34,537 nucleotides of DNA from an uncultured Prevotella sp. (GTDB lineage: Bacteria > Bacteroidota > Bacteroidia > Bacteroidales > Bacteroidaceae), in the NCBI GenBank assembly GCA_900317405.1, contig ONGP01000021.1, positions 1 to 34,537 on the forward strand, written 5' to 3'. The notes under the pieces were generated by a model that saw only the letters and a list, made by a program, of their open reading frames with translations, did no database searches and was not told where the DNA came from. The position numbers and the translations under genes are program-made. This document shows, one piece after another, positions 23,301 to 31,669 of the stretch. How positions within the stretch are numbered: the first letter of the stretch is position 1; each line of letters starts with the position of its first letter.

Positions 23301-26300
23301 TATTCTGCGCGATGGTAAGAAGTTCTATGAGAGCGGTATGCCAGTGGATGGTAGTCAGAACTTTACTACTACCCAGTGGGGAAAGATTCCTGTCCAGGCC
23401 ACTCAGACATACGCTTTTGCCACCACCACGGGTTCAAGAAAGAAGCAGGATACTGGTTACAACGGACTGACTGATGAGGAAGAACAGCAGTACGGCGCAT
23501 ATAGCGAATGGCTAAACTCTGTCAGCTCTATAGTAACCAATGATAGCACATTGCAGTCGTGGCGCAATGACCCTGCTGGCGACGACTATCATTACTTCCG
23601 TGGATCTGACTTTGACAATGAGCGCAGGAGTATCCTTGATCGCTACAAGCGCATAAATAATCCACAGGGAAACTCACCCGAAACTGAGGATCAGACAGAG
23701 TCATACGATACCAGTTATAAGAGTGGACCCGATGTTGAGGATATTAATCAGGACTATACTCTGAACGAGTACGAGCGTTATTATCAGTATAAGGTACATA
23801 TCAGTCCTGAGATACTCGATGCCTATCGCAATGGTGCTCCTCCAGCCGACTGTTTCATCACCGATATGCGTACCAGCAGTGTTAAGTTGCGTAATGGTGA
23901 TACCACTAGCGTTAACTGGTATCAGTTCCGTATCCCTCTAGCAGAATATGAACGTAAGGTGGGCTCAATCAGCGACTTTACCAGCGTGCGCTTTATGCGT
24001 ATGTTTATGACTGGCTTCCATAAGCCAATCGTGCTGCGCTTTGGTAGTCTTGACCTGGTGCGTGGCGAGTGGCGCATCTACAAACAGAGTCTTAGCAATG
24101 GTGCCGAGAGTGGTGTGCTTGAAGTGAGTGCTGTAAATATCGAGGAGAACAATGACAAGACACCTGTAAACTATGTTCTGCCTCCAGGCATCAGCCGTGT
24201 TACCGATCCTTCGCAGCCGCAGTTGGTAGAGAACAACGAGCAGGCACTCAATATGGTAGTTAAAGGCCTGCAGCGAGATGAGTCTAAAGCTGTCTATCGT
24301 AACATAAACCTTGACCTGCGTCAGTACAAGCGTATGCAGATGTTTGTTCATGCAAACCATCTGGTGCCCGATGCTACACAGTTGCGCGACAATCAGTTGG
24401 CTGTGTTTGTACGTATGGGTAGCGACTATAAGAACAATTACTACGAATATGAGATACCGCTGGTTCTTACACCCGATCGTAGCGACTATAGCAAGTATTC
24501 TACAGCCGATTGCCGTGCTGTATGGCCTGAGGACAATATGCTCGACTTGAATCTTGATATCTTCACCCGACTTAAGAAGATGCGTAATCAGGCCAAGGCT
24601 CAGGGTATAGGTAGCTTTAACCAGGTGTATACCGATTACGATCCTAATCGTCCTGGCAACAAGATAAGTATTCTTGGTAACCCAACACTTGGTGAGGTTA
24701 AGGTTATGATGATTGGTGTCCGCAATATTTCTGGCGAGGTTAAGTCGGGTGAGGTATGGGTTAACGAACTCCGACTGATGGATAGTAACAACGAGGGCGG
24801 TTGGGCTGCATCGGGCACAATGAACGTGCAACTATCCGACTTTGGTACTGTCAACCTCTCAGGCCGATACATCAGCGATGGATTTGGTGGACTTGAAGAG
24901 AGCGTGCTGCAGCGTTCTACTGATACGCAGAAGGAATACTCTGTAACAGCTCAGTTCGAACTTGGTAAGTTCTTCCCAGACAAGGCAAAGGTTAGCGCTC
25001 CACTTTATTACTCGGTTACTCAGCAAGAGGTACGTCCACGTTATAATCCTATGGATTCTGATATGCGACTGAGTGATGCACTCGATGCTGCTGCCGATAG
25101 ACATGAGCGTGATAGTATCGAGAGCATAGCTGTTACAAAGACTCGTAACACAAACTTCTCGTTGTCAAACCTGCGATGGGGCTTGAAGACCAAACGTCAT
25201 CCTATGCCTTACGATCCGGCCAACTTCTCGTTCTCGTATAGTCATTCGCATCGTAATACCTCTGGCAAGACAACTGTCTACGAGAAGGAGGACCAGTGGC
25301 GTGGCGCACTCAACTATAGCTACTCGCCTGTGTATAAGACGTGGGAACCATTCAAGAAACTCAAAGGCAAGTCTAAATGGTTAAACTTCCCCAAGGCATT
25401 GGGCTTTAATTATCTGCCTCAGAGTGTTGCCTTCAATACGGAGATGACACGTAACTACTACGAACTGCAGGAGCGTGACCTCGAGAGTATGGAGAATCAG
25501 AATCTTCCGTTAACCTTCTCTGAACAGTTCTTGTGGAATCGTGATTTCTCCCTGCGTTGGGACTTTACCAAAAATCTCCACTTCAATTTCCAGTCGGCCA
25601 CACGTGCAGAGATTGAGGAACCGTATACACCTATTAATAAAGATCTGTATCCTGATCAGTATGCTGCTTGGAAGGACTCTGTGAAGCAGAGTATACGCAA
25701 CTGGGGGACTCCGCTTGACTATCAGCAGCAGGTTACGGCCTCGTATCAGTTGCCGCTCAACAAGTTGCCTATCTTTGATTGGATCAATGCCGATGCTTCT
25801 TACACTAGTAAGTATACATGGGTTCGCGGTACTGAACTCGAGGATGGTACAAGTCTGGGCAACACCATCACTACTAATCGTAACATTAATATAAACAGTT
25901 CGCTCAATCTCGAAACACTTTATAATCATATCCCATTCCTGAAGAAGGTAAACGAGCGTTTTAAGAAATCAAATAATAAGAAAAATAACCAGCGACAGAA
26001 TGCAAAGAAACCTGTTGCAAAGCAGAAGATAGGAACTGCTCAGAAGCCTGGAGCAAAAGACTCTGTAAAGGTTAAGCGCGACATAGAGAAAGAGTGGTGG
26101 TATAAGCCTGCTCAGAGTGTAGCCCGTGTGCTGATGATGGTGCGCAGTGTCAATATCAGCTATCGCACTCAGTACTCTATGCTGTTGCCAGGGTTCATGC
26201 CTAATGCTGGCGATATGTTGGGTCAGAATAAGTCAGGCAGTTCATTGGCTCCTGGTCTTGATTTCGCCTTCGGACTTGTTGGCGATGGTTATCTCGACAA

Positions 26301-27432
26301 GGCGATGGATCGCGGTTGGATGCTTAATAACAATAGTGTGTCTACGCCTGCTAATATCAATACGAGCAAGGACTTGCAGATTAAGGCTGTGCTCGAGCCT
26401 ATACCTGATCTTAAGATAGATCTTACAGCTTCGCGCACTGATACTCGTGCCAAAAGCGTTCAGTATATGTACGATGGTATGCCGACCACCCTGAGTGGTT
26501 CGTTCAATATGACCACCATCTCATTGCGAGGCGCACTTGCTGGTATGGGCAATGCTGATAATGGTTATCGCTCTGCAGCTTTCGACCACTTCCGTGATTT
26601 GATTCCTGAGTTCCAGCAGAGGGTGGAAGGTGAGTATTCGGCCGAGGTGCTGATACCTGCTTTCCTGTCCGCCTATACATCAGGTGCAGGTAATTCGCTC
26701 GATATCTTCCCTGCGCTTACCCGATTGCTCCCCAACTGGAGTATCCGTTATGGTGGTTTGTCTAAGTTACCTTGGGTACAGGATCATCTAAAGAGTCTTA
26801 ACCTTAACCATTCATATAAGAGTGTATACAGTGTTGGTAGCTATGTCAATAACAGCTATTCTACCGTAAGCATCAACGAGGCTTTCTCGCCATTATTGGG
26901 TATAGATGCCACCTTCCAGAATGATCTTACAGCCAAGATAGAATATCGTACTACTCGTGTGCTTAACCTCTCGATGACTAGCGTACAGCTCAATGAGTCG
27001 CTCAGTAAGGATTGGGTAGTAGGTCTGGCTTATAAGATTCGCGACTTCAATCTGTTTGGTGCCAGCGGTAACAGAAAGGTAGCTAAGGCCCAGAATCCAA
27101 AGAAAGGAGGCAAATCTGGTCAGACTGGCAATACTCGACAGACTAGCACATCAAGAAAGACTGGCGTAAACCACGACCTGAATCTGCGCCTCGATGTATC
27201 TCTGCGCAAACAGGCTGCCATAACTCGTGATATTGCAACAGGTGTGTCGTCTGCATCGAGTGGCAACTCTGCCTTCAAGTTCTCGTTTATGGCTGATTAT
27301 ACACTCTCGCGTCTGCTTACGCTTACGGCCTACTTCGATAGTCAGACTAATACCCCATTACTATCAAGCAATAGTTATCCAACCACTACTTATGATTTTG
27401 GTCTGTCAATGAAGTTCTCGCTTACACGATAA
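20353..27432 (+). CDS. sprA: SprA (Sov-type), outer-membrane channel of the type IX secretion system
   Basis: A giant outer-membrane beta-barrel that exports proteins with C-terminal sorting signals, also needed for gliding in Flavobacterium. It has 2359 residues, as expected (about 2400-2500 in Flavobacterium and Porphyromonas). The start must be non-ATG: TTG 20353 directly follows the ruvA stop in the same frame, and the first in-frame ATG falls after the signal peptide. The leader (LRRIVGIIVCLLIACVHTYAQ) has a TYA|Q peptidase site and also a lipobox-like LIAC. Family segments include KIKTQGSAELKVGANIKKTD-like N-terminal repeats, TRGTQDNASYVDDFENTKN near 780, and a strand-ending FGLSMKFSLTR C-terminus. 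Two lysine/glutamine-rich linkers (1871-1910 and 2240-2275) interrupt the barrel. Other type IX genes are not in the window. Confidence 0.93.
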   Translation: MVLRRIVGIIVCLLIACVHTYAQKQDSLKARYRIQKTVPVMVHDLDSSVVDLKTPPNIRQTVEYNDSLNVYYIGSKLGDSYLNAPILMTPEEYRKWVEKRALNDFFHKKNAENTQNAGKDKFDLMDMHFDLGPAEKIFGPGGVRIKTQGSAELKVGANIKKTDNPSLPIRNRKTTAFDFDEKVNLNLNGKVGDKVNMNLNYNTDATMTFDSQNLKLKYEGKEDEIIKLVEAGNISFPSNNSLVKGASSLFGVRTDMQFGRLKLQTVLSQKKSSTKSVSSKGGTQTTAFEMDVADYEENRHFFLSHYFRNRYDQAMSTLPNLTTGIEINRVEIWVTNKTGTTSNTRNIIAVAKLGENGQRVPDNNGNDLYATLTTQYADARDIDQTNTVLSAIPDFENGRDYEKLSSARLLTSSEYTVNKALGYISLKSGLQTDQVLAVAFEFTSGGVTYKVGEFASDITETSKALYVKALKNTSNNPQQFNWDLMMKNVYYLASTIEKTKFRLDIKFQSDTAGVYLTYIPDQRVKSTTLLKMLGCDRLDNNNKLHSNGYFDFVEGYTVSDGRVFLPSAEPFGEYLRKQLVLNGLPTSEAEKYVFSELYDSTKTVAKLIAEKDKYMLVGQYKGSSANVISLDAMNVPQGSVVVTAGGVVLTEGSDYSVNYSAGEVTILNQSIIDAGTNVSVSLESDTDYGMQRKTMLGFNWEYELSKNLQIGGTLMHLSEQALTSKVNMGEEPLSNTLWGLNINWKQESQWLTSMLNKIPFLHVKQPSHISFTGEFAQLIAGTARGTQDNASYVDDFENTKNYLDMSNPKEWTLSSVPSMFNESGDKTGVTSGYNRALLAWYNVDPIFTRRSSTLTPAHIKSDLDQLSNHYVREVYVKELYPNRDQSTYNGATSTLPILNLAYYPQERGPYNLSLDISSEGRLLNPETKWGGMMRKIDTNDFEQANIEYIEFWLLDPFIYTREDGTASEYSGDLYFNLGEVSEDILRDGKKFYESGMPVDGSQNFTTTQWGKIPVQATQTYAFATTTGSRKKQDTGYNGLTDEEEQQYGAYSEWLNSVSSIVTNDSTLQSWRNDPAGDDYHYFRGSDFDNERRSILDRYKRINNPQGNSPETEDQTESYDTSYKSGPDVEDINQDYTLNEYERYYQYKVHISPEILDAYRNGAPPADCFITDMRTSSVKLRNGDTTSVNWYQFRIPLAEYERKVGSISDFTSVRFMRMFMTGFHKPIVLRFGSLDLVRGEWRIYKQSLSNGAESGVLEVSAVNIEENNDKTPVNYVLPPGISRVTDPSQPQLVENNEQALNMVVKGLQRDESKAVYRNINLDLRQYKRMQMFVHANHLVPDATQLRDNQLAVFVRMGSDYKNNYYEYEIPLVLTPDRSDYSKYSTADCRAVWPEDNMLDLNLDIFTRLKKMRNQAKAQGIGSFNQVYTDYDPNRPGNKISILGNPTLGEVKVMMIGVRNISGEVKSGEVWVNELRLMDSNNEGGWAASGTMNVQLSDFGTVNLSGRYISDGFGGLEESVLQRSTDTQKEYSVTAQFELGKFFPDKAKVSAPLYYSVTQQEVRPRYNPMDSDMRLSDALDAAADRHERDSIESIAVTKTRNTNFSLSNLRWGLKTKRHPMPYDPANFSFSYSHSHRNTSGKTTVYEKEDQWRGALNYSYSPVYKTWEPFKKLKGKSKWLNFPKALGFNYLPQSVAFNTEMTRNYYELQERDLESMENQNLPLTFSEQFLWNRDFSLRWDFTKNLHFNFQSATRAEIEEPYTPINKDLYPDQYAAWKDSVKQSIRNWGTPLDYQQQVTASYQLPLNKLPIFDWINADASYTSKYTWVRGTELEDGTSLGNTITTNRNININSSLNLETLYNHIPFLKKVNERFKKSNNKKNNQRQNAKKPVAKQKIGTAQKPGAKDSVKVKRDIEKEWWYKPAQSVARVLMMVRSVNISYRTQYSMLLPGFMPNAGDMLGQNKSGSSLAPGLDFAFGLVGDGYLDKAMDRGWMLNNNSVSTPANINTSKDLQIKAVLEPIPDLKIDLTASRTDTRAKSVQYMYDGMPTTLSGSFNMTTISLRGALAGMGNADNGYRSAAFDHFRDLIPEFQQRVEGEYSAEVLIPAFLSAYTSGAGNSLDIFPALTRLLPNWSIRYGGLSKLPWVQDHLKSLNLNHSYKSVYSVGSYVNNSYSTVSINEAFSPLLGIDATFQNDLTAKIEYRTTRVLNLSMTSVQLNESLSKDWVVGLAYKIRDFNLFGASGNRKVAKAQNPKKGGKSGQTGNTRQTSTSRKTGVNHDLNLRLDVSLRKQAAITRDIATGVSSASSGNSAFKFSFMADYTLSRLLTLTAYFDSQTNTPLLSSNSYPTTTYDFGLSMKFSLTR

Positions 27433-27460
27433 AAAATATCCCCGCCAATCAGCAGGGATA
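27431..27460 (-). terminator. Terminator of nadB, overlapping the sprA stop
   Basis: TATCCC (27437-27442) pairs with GGGATA (27455-27460). On the minus strand it is followed by TTTTTT (27436-27431), which overlaps the sprA stop codon. It shares the 12-base core ATCCCCGCCAAT with the fba terminator at 244-255. On the plus strand the following ATCAGTTATTT is a weak tract. Confidence 0.75.
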
Positions 27461-27465
27461 ATCAG

Positions 27466-29052
27466 TTATTTATCGTAAGCGTGTATTGGATAGTCAGTGG
27501 TGTAGTGCAGACCTCGGCACTCCTTGCGATCCAGGGCCCAGCGGGTGATTAGATATCCTACATTTATCATGTTACGTAGTTCGCAGATGTCACGGGTGGC
27601 ACGTACGCGCTTAAACAATCGCTCTGTTTCTTCATAGAGCATATCCAAACGGTCCCAAGCACGATGTAATCGCAGGTCAGAACGTACGATTCCTACGTAG
27701 TTCGACATGATCAGGTTGACCTCCTTTACGCTCTGTGTTATAAGCACTTTCTCCTCGTTGGTCATCGTGCCTTCGTCGTTCCATTCAGGCACCTTCTCAT
27801 TAAACTCGTAGTAGTCTACATGTTCCAGCGAATTCTTGGCGGCTGTCTCAGCATATACCACAGCCTCGATGAGTGAGTTAGATGCTAGACGGTTTCCGCC
27901 ATGCAGACCTGTGCAAGAGCACTCGCCCAGAGCATAGAGACGCTCTATGCTGGTCTGTCCGTTCAGGTCAACCTTAATACCTCCGCACATATAGTGGGCT
28001 GCAGGACGAACGGGGATATAGTCGGTGGTGATGTCGATACCCATCGACAGACATTTCTGATAGATGTTGGGAAAGTGTTTCTTTGTCTCCGTTGGATCCT
28101 TATGTGTTACGTCCAGACATACGTGGTCCAGGCCGTGAATCTTCATCTCCTTATCGATGGCGCGTGCCACGATATCACGTGGTGCCAGCGACAGGCGTTC
28201 GTCGTACTTCTCCATAAAGGTCTCGCCGTTGGGCAATTTCAGTATACCACCATAGCCACGCATAGCCTCAGTGATGAGATAGGCAGGGTGAGTCTCCTTG
28301 GGATTATGGAGTACTGTTGGGTGGAACTGTACAAACTCCATGTCGGCTACTGTTCCCTTTGCACGATAAACCATCGCTATACCATCGCCAGTAGCGATGA
28401 CAGGGTTTGAGGTCGTAACATATACGGCACCGCAACCACCAGTACACATCACAGTCATCTTGGCCAGATAGGTATCCACCTTCTGTGTTTCAGGGTTCAG
28501 CACGTAGGCACCATAACACTGAATGTTGGGCGAGCGGCGTGTTACTCGTACGCCCAGGTGATGCTGGGTGATAATCTCTACGGCAAAGTGGTCTTCCTTG
28601 ATGTCGATGTTGGGATTGTTGCGTACAGCCTCCATCAGTCCGCGCTGAATCTCTGCACCAGTATCGTCTTTGTGGTGCAGTATGCGGAACTCAGAGTGTC
28701 CTCCCTCGCGATGCAGGTCAAACTGTCCGTCGCTCTTCTTGTCAAAATTCACACCCCAGTTCACAAGCTCCTTTATCTGTTCTGGGGCCATCCTTACTAC
28801 TTGTTCTACGGCTTTTGGATCGCTGATGTAGTCACCAGCAATCATTGTGTCCTCTATATGTTTCTCGAAGTTATCCAGTTCGAGATTGGTCACCGATGCA
28901 ACACCGCCCTGGGCAAATGATGTGTTGGTCTCGTCGAGCGAGGTTTTGCATATCATACACACTCTGCCTTTGTTGGCGCGAGCCACTTTCAGTGCGTAGC
29001 TCATACCTGCTACGCCGGCTCCTATCACTAGGAAATCATACTTGTATACCAT
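27466..29052 (-). CDS. nadB: L-aspartate oxidase
   Basis: FAD enzyme that oxidises L-aspartate to iminoaspartate, first step of NAD synthesis; NadA and NadC are not in the window. It has 528 residues from ATG 29052 (MVYKYDFLVIGAGVAGMSY). A TTG at 29088 would add 12 residues but overlaps the -7 box, so it is rejected. The FAD loop is GAGVAG (11-16). Substrate and flavin signatures are NTSFAQGGVASV, REGGHSEFRILHHKDDTG, MEFVQFHPTVLH, RPAAHYMCGGI and LYALGECSCTGLHGGNRLAS. A helical C-terminal domain with the family's LHRAWDRLD stretch completes it. Monocistronic, with a strong terminator. Confidence 0.95.
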   Translation of the reverse strand: MVYKYDFLVIGAGVAGMSYALKVARANKGRVCMICKTSLDETNTSFAQGGVASVTNLELDNFEKHIEDTMIAGDYISDPKAVEQVVRMAPEQIKELVNWGVNFDKKSDGQFDLHREGGHSEFRILHHKDDTGAEIQRGLMEAVRNNPNIDIKEDHFAVEIITQHHLGVRVTRRSPNIQCYGAYVLNPETQKVDTYLAKMTVMCTGGCGAVYVTTSNPVIATGDGIAMVYRAKGTVADMEFVQFHPTVLHNPKETHPAYLITEAMRGYGGILKLPNGETFMEKYDERLSLAPRDIVARAIDKEMKIHGLDHVCLDVTHKDPTETKKHFPNIYQKCLSMGIDITTDYIPVRPAAHYMCGGIKVDLNGQTSIERLYALGECSCTGLHGGNRLASNSLIEAVVYAETAAKNSLEHVDYYEFNEKVPEWNDEGTMTNEEKVLITQSVKEVNLIMSNYVGIVRSDLRLHRAWDRLDMLYEETERLFKRVRATRDICELRNMINVGYLITRWALDRKECRGLHYTTDYPIHAYDK

Positions 29053-29085
29053 ACTACTGATATTGTAATTGTCACAAATCTGCTG

Positions 29086-29093
29086 CAAAATTA
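29086..29093 (-). promoter_or_regulatory. -7 box for nadB
   Basis: On the minus strand TAATTTTG fits TAnnTTTG, 33 bases before the ATG at 29052. No clear -33 partner. Confidence 0.5.
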
Positions 29094-29112
29094 CTTAAAA
29101 TTTCCAATATTC

Positions 29113-29143
29113 TTTGCTTCTTGGCGATTTTTTTGTATCTTTG
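29113..29143 (+). promoter_or_regulatory. Promoter of the regulatory-domain protein/dacB/serB operon
   Basis: TTTG at 29113-29116, a 19-base spacer, and TATCTTTG at 29136-29143 match the consensus exactly. The first ATG is at 29184. Confidence 0.8.
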
Positions 29144-29183
29144 CGCTGTAAGAAGTGTAAATCGATACCAAACAATTACAACA

Positions 29184-30398
29184 ATGAAACGACTAGTGCT
29201 TATATTAATGTTGATGGTTCCGATGGTGGTTCTGGCACAACAGACTACCGTTGGTGGAACCGTTATTGACGAGAAAACGGGACGCCCGCTATCTCAGGTT
29301 AGTGTATCGGTAGGCAAAATCTCTGTCGTAACAAACGAGGATGGAGCCTTCACTCTAAAGTTGGCTGAGATGCCACACAATATTACAGTGTCGCATCTTG
29401 GTTATAAAACCAGGAAAGTACCCCTTGAGGCTGGTAAGACAGAATCTATGAAGATCAGACTGCAGCCCACAGTCATCCAGTTGCGTGAGGTTGTAGTTCG
29501 TACTGGTAACCCTCGCGAGCTTGTAGATATCGCTATCAAGAAGATTCCTGATAACTACAGTCGTAAGCCAGAATTGCTCAAGGCCTTCTATCGCGAAACT
29601 GCGATGAAGCGTAAGCACTTTATCTATGTGGCTGAGGGGGTCGAGGATATGTACAAGACCAGCTACACTCGTGGTGTGAGTCGCGATAAGGTAGCTATCA
29701 TTAAAGGTCGCCGACTGCTTAGTCAGAAGCAGGGCGATACGTTGGGCCTAAAAGTGATGGGTGGGCCTGTGCTGCCTGTTCAGCTCGATGTGGTTAAGAA
29801 CTATGAACTACTGCTTAATCCCGAGGAACTAGATGCTTATAGCTATAGCTGGGGAACACCCGAGTTTATCAATGACCGTTTGCAGATGGTGGTGCTTATC
29901 GAACCCAAGTACAAGAGAGACTGGGCCTTGTATCACGGCAAACTATACATCGACAACGAGCGACTGGCTTTTACCCGTATCGAACTCAGTCTGGATATGA
30001 GCGACAAGGAGAAGGCCACTCGTACCATGCTTGTTCGCAAACCTTTGGGTGTAAGGTTCAAGCCTCGTGAACTTACCTGTGTGGTCGACTATCGTTATGC
30101 CGATGGTGTTACACGCATCAGTTACCTGCGCAACATCTTCAGGTTCAACTGCGACTGGAAGAAACGATTGTTCAGCACATCGTTTACTGCCACCTGCGAG
30201 ATGGCTGTTACCGATCGCCAGACGGAGAATGTGCAGCCCATCGTGAGTCGTAATTCGTTCGACTCGCGCGATTCTTATTATGATAAGGTAGAATACTTTA
30301 TGGACCCAGAATACTGGCGCAACTATAACATTATAGAACCCTCGGAATCGCTTGATAAGGCGATACGCAAACTGGTATCAACATACCAGCGGAATTGA
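29184..30398 (+). CDS. Exported protein with N-terminal carboxypeptidase-regulatory-like domain
   Basis: The protein has 404 residues from ATG 29184. The leader MKRLVLILMLMVPMVVLA|QQ is a signal peptide. Residues about 21-100 are a CarboxypepD_reg-like (PF13715-type) beta-sandwich: GGTVIDEKTGRPLSQVSVSV, TNEDGAFTLKL, ITVSHLGYKTRKVPL. This domain normally leads TonB-dependent receptors, but no plug or barrel follows. The remaining 300 residues (for example KAFYRETAMKRKHFIYVAEG, YRYADGVTRISYLRNIFRF) look like a DUF5686-like or LolA-like beta-rich half; I do not assign a function. It is probably anchored at or near the outer membrane. It heads an operon with the PBP4-type enzyme and serB, 13 bases before the next gene. 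Confidence 0.75.
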   Translation: MKRLVLILMLMVPMVVLAQQTTVGGTVIDEKTGRPLSQVSVSVGKISVVTNEDGAFTLKLAEMPHNITVSHLGYKTRKVPLEAGKTESMKIRLQPTVIQLREVVVRTGNPRELVDIAIKKIPDNYSRKPELLKAFYRETAMKRKHFIYVAEGVEDMYKTSYTRGVSRDKVAIIKGRRLLSQKQGDTLGLKVMGGPVLPVQLDVVKNYELLLNPEELDAYSYSWGTPEFINDRLQMVVLIEPKYKRDWALYHGKLYIDNERLAFTRIELSLDMSDKEKATRTMLVRKPLGVRFKPRELTCVVDYRYADGVTRISYLRNIFRFNCDWKKRLFSTSFTATCEMAVTDRQTENVQPIVSRNSFDSRDSYYDKVEYFMDPEYWRNYNIIEPSESLDKAIRKLVSTYQRN

Positions 30399-30411
30399 TT
30401 AAATAACAAAA

Positions 30412-31641
30412 ATGAAGAAGAATTACAAAAATTGGATATTTGCACTTTTATGGATGAGTTCTATTGGCAGTCTGCAGGCACAGACAGCCGATATGCTCGC
30501 AGTAGATACAACCCAAGTAGACACGGCTGAGGTAGCGTTACCTTGGCCGCAAAACTTACAAGCCCGTCTCGATTCGCTTACCAAGGACCGTATGTTCAAC
30601 TCCACCCAGTTGGGCTTGATGGTCTACGACCTTACCGACGATTCTACGCTATATCGTTTCAATGCCCGCCAGACCATGCGTCCTGCGTCTACCATGAAAC
30701 TGCTCACATCCATCTCAGCCCTCGATCATCTTGGGGCCAAATACGATTTTCGTACATCTTTGTATTATACGGGCAGTGTAAAAGATAGTGTGCTTACTGG
30801 CGATATATATTGTGTGGGTGGTATGGACCCCCTGTTCGATACCAGTGATATGAGGGCATTTGCTGAGAGTATCAAGGCGCTTGGTATTCATACCCTCCGC
30901 GGAAAGATTGTTGAGGTGCGCGGCTTTAAGGATAGCGACTTGCTTGGCGAAGGTTGGTGCTGGGATGATGATAACCCAACGCTGTCGCCGCTTCTCATCG
31001 ATAAGAAGGACGAGTTCGCCAGTCGTCTGGTCCAGATGCTCGATAAGGACAGTATCTTTGTCGACGGTCCATCTACCACAGGCACTCTGCCCAAGGATGC
31101 CCTGCTGTTGTGTTCGCGTAGCCATAAGTTGGTTGATGTGCTCGAACCTATGATGAAGAATAGCGATAACCTCTATGCTGAGTCGATGTTCTATCAGCTT
31201 GGAGCGGCTACAGGTGCCAGTCCAGCCAAAGCATCTCATGGACGTCAGATGATCTTGAAAACACTGCAGAAAGCAGGTGTTACAGGTCAGTATAAGATTG
31301 CCGACGGTAGCGGACTCTCGCTGTACAACTATGTTACGCCAGAGCTGCTTGCCAAACTGTTGATATATGCCTATCGCAAGTCGGCCATAATACGCAATCT
31401 GTATGTATCACTGCCGATAGCAGGCGAGGATGGAACACTTAAGAAACGCATGAAGGATTCGCCAGCGCATCTTAACGTACGTGCCAAGACTGGTACCGTC
31501 ACCGGTGTGTCGTCGCTGGCTGGCTATGCCTTGGCGGCCAATAATCATATGCTGGTATTCAGCATCATCAATCAGGGTATAATGAAGGCCGACGATGGCC
31601 GTAATTTTCAGGATAAAGTTTGTAAAGCGTTGTGTAAGTAG
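30412..31641 (+). CDS. dacB: D-alanyl-D-alanine carboxypeptidase/endopeptidase, PBP4 type
   Basis: A periplasmic penicillin-binding protein that trims or opens peptidoglycan cross-links. It has 409 residues. The signal peptide ends near LQAQ (23). Active-site motifs are in the right order: SxxK S93-K96 in RPASTMKLL, SxN S251-D252-N253 in KNSDNLYAE, and KTG 359-361 in RAKTGTVTGVSSLAGY. The insert between the first two motifs is the family's extra domains (GDIYCVGGMDPLF, LSPLLIDKKDEF). At 409 it is shorter than E. coli DacB (477), and the SxxK-SxN spacing is correspondingly reduced. serB begins 28 bases later. Confidence 0.9.
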   Translation: MKKNYKNWIFALLWMSSIGSLQAQTADMLAVDTTQVDTAEVALPWPQNLQARLDSLTKDRMFNSTQLGLMVYDLTDDSTLYRFNARQTMRPASTMKLLTSISALDHLGAKYDFRTSLYYTGSVKDSVLTGDIYCVGGMDPLFDTSDMRAFAESIKALGIHTLRGKIVEVRGFKDSDLLGEGWCWDDDNPTLSPLLIDKKDEFASRLVQMLDKDSIFVDGPSTTGTLPKDALLLCSRSHKLVDVLEPMMKNSDNLYAESMFYQLGAATGASPAKASHGRQMILKTLQKAGVTGQYKIADGSGLSLYNYVTPELLAKLLIYAYRKSAIIRNLYVSLPIAGEDGTLKKRMKDSPAHLNVRAKTGTVTGVSSLAGYALAANNHMLVFSIINQGIMKADDGRNFQDKVCKALCK

Positions 31642-31661
31642 ATTAAACATTAAAGATTAAA
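31640..31661 (-). repeat. 22-base inverted copy of the gcvH-gcvPA spacer repeat
   Basis: Bases 31640-31661 are the exact reverse complement of 14082-14103. The copy starts in the dacB stop codon and fills most of the dacB-serB spacer. It is A+T-rich and built of TTTAAT(C/G) steps. Confidence 0.75.
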
Positions 31662-31669
31662 AGATATTT

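Noticed and set aside
29053-29088. A longer nadB start (TTG at 29088, adding 12 residues)
   Set aside because: The codon overlaps the -7 box at 29086-29093, so it would not be in the mRNA, and the added residues do not resemble the family. ATG 29052 begins directly at the FAD-binding strand.
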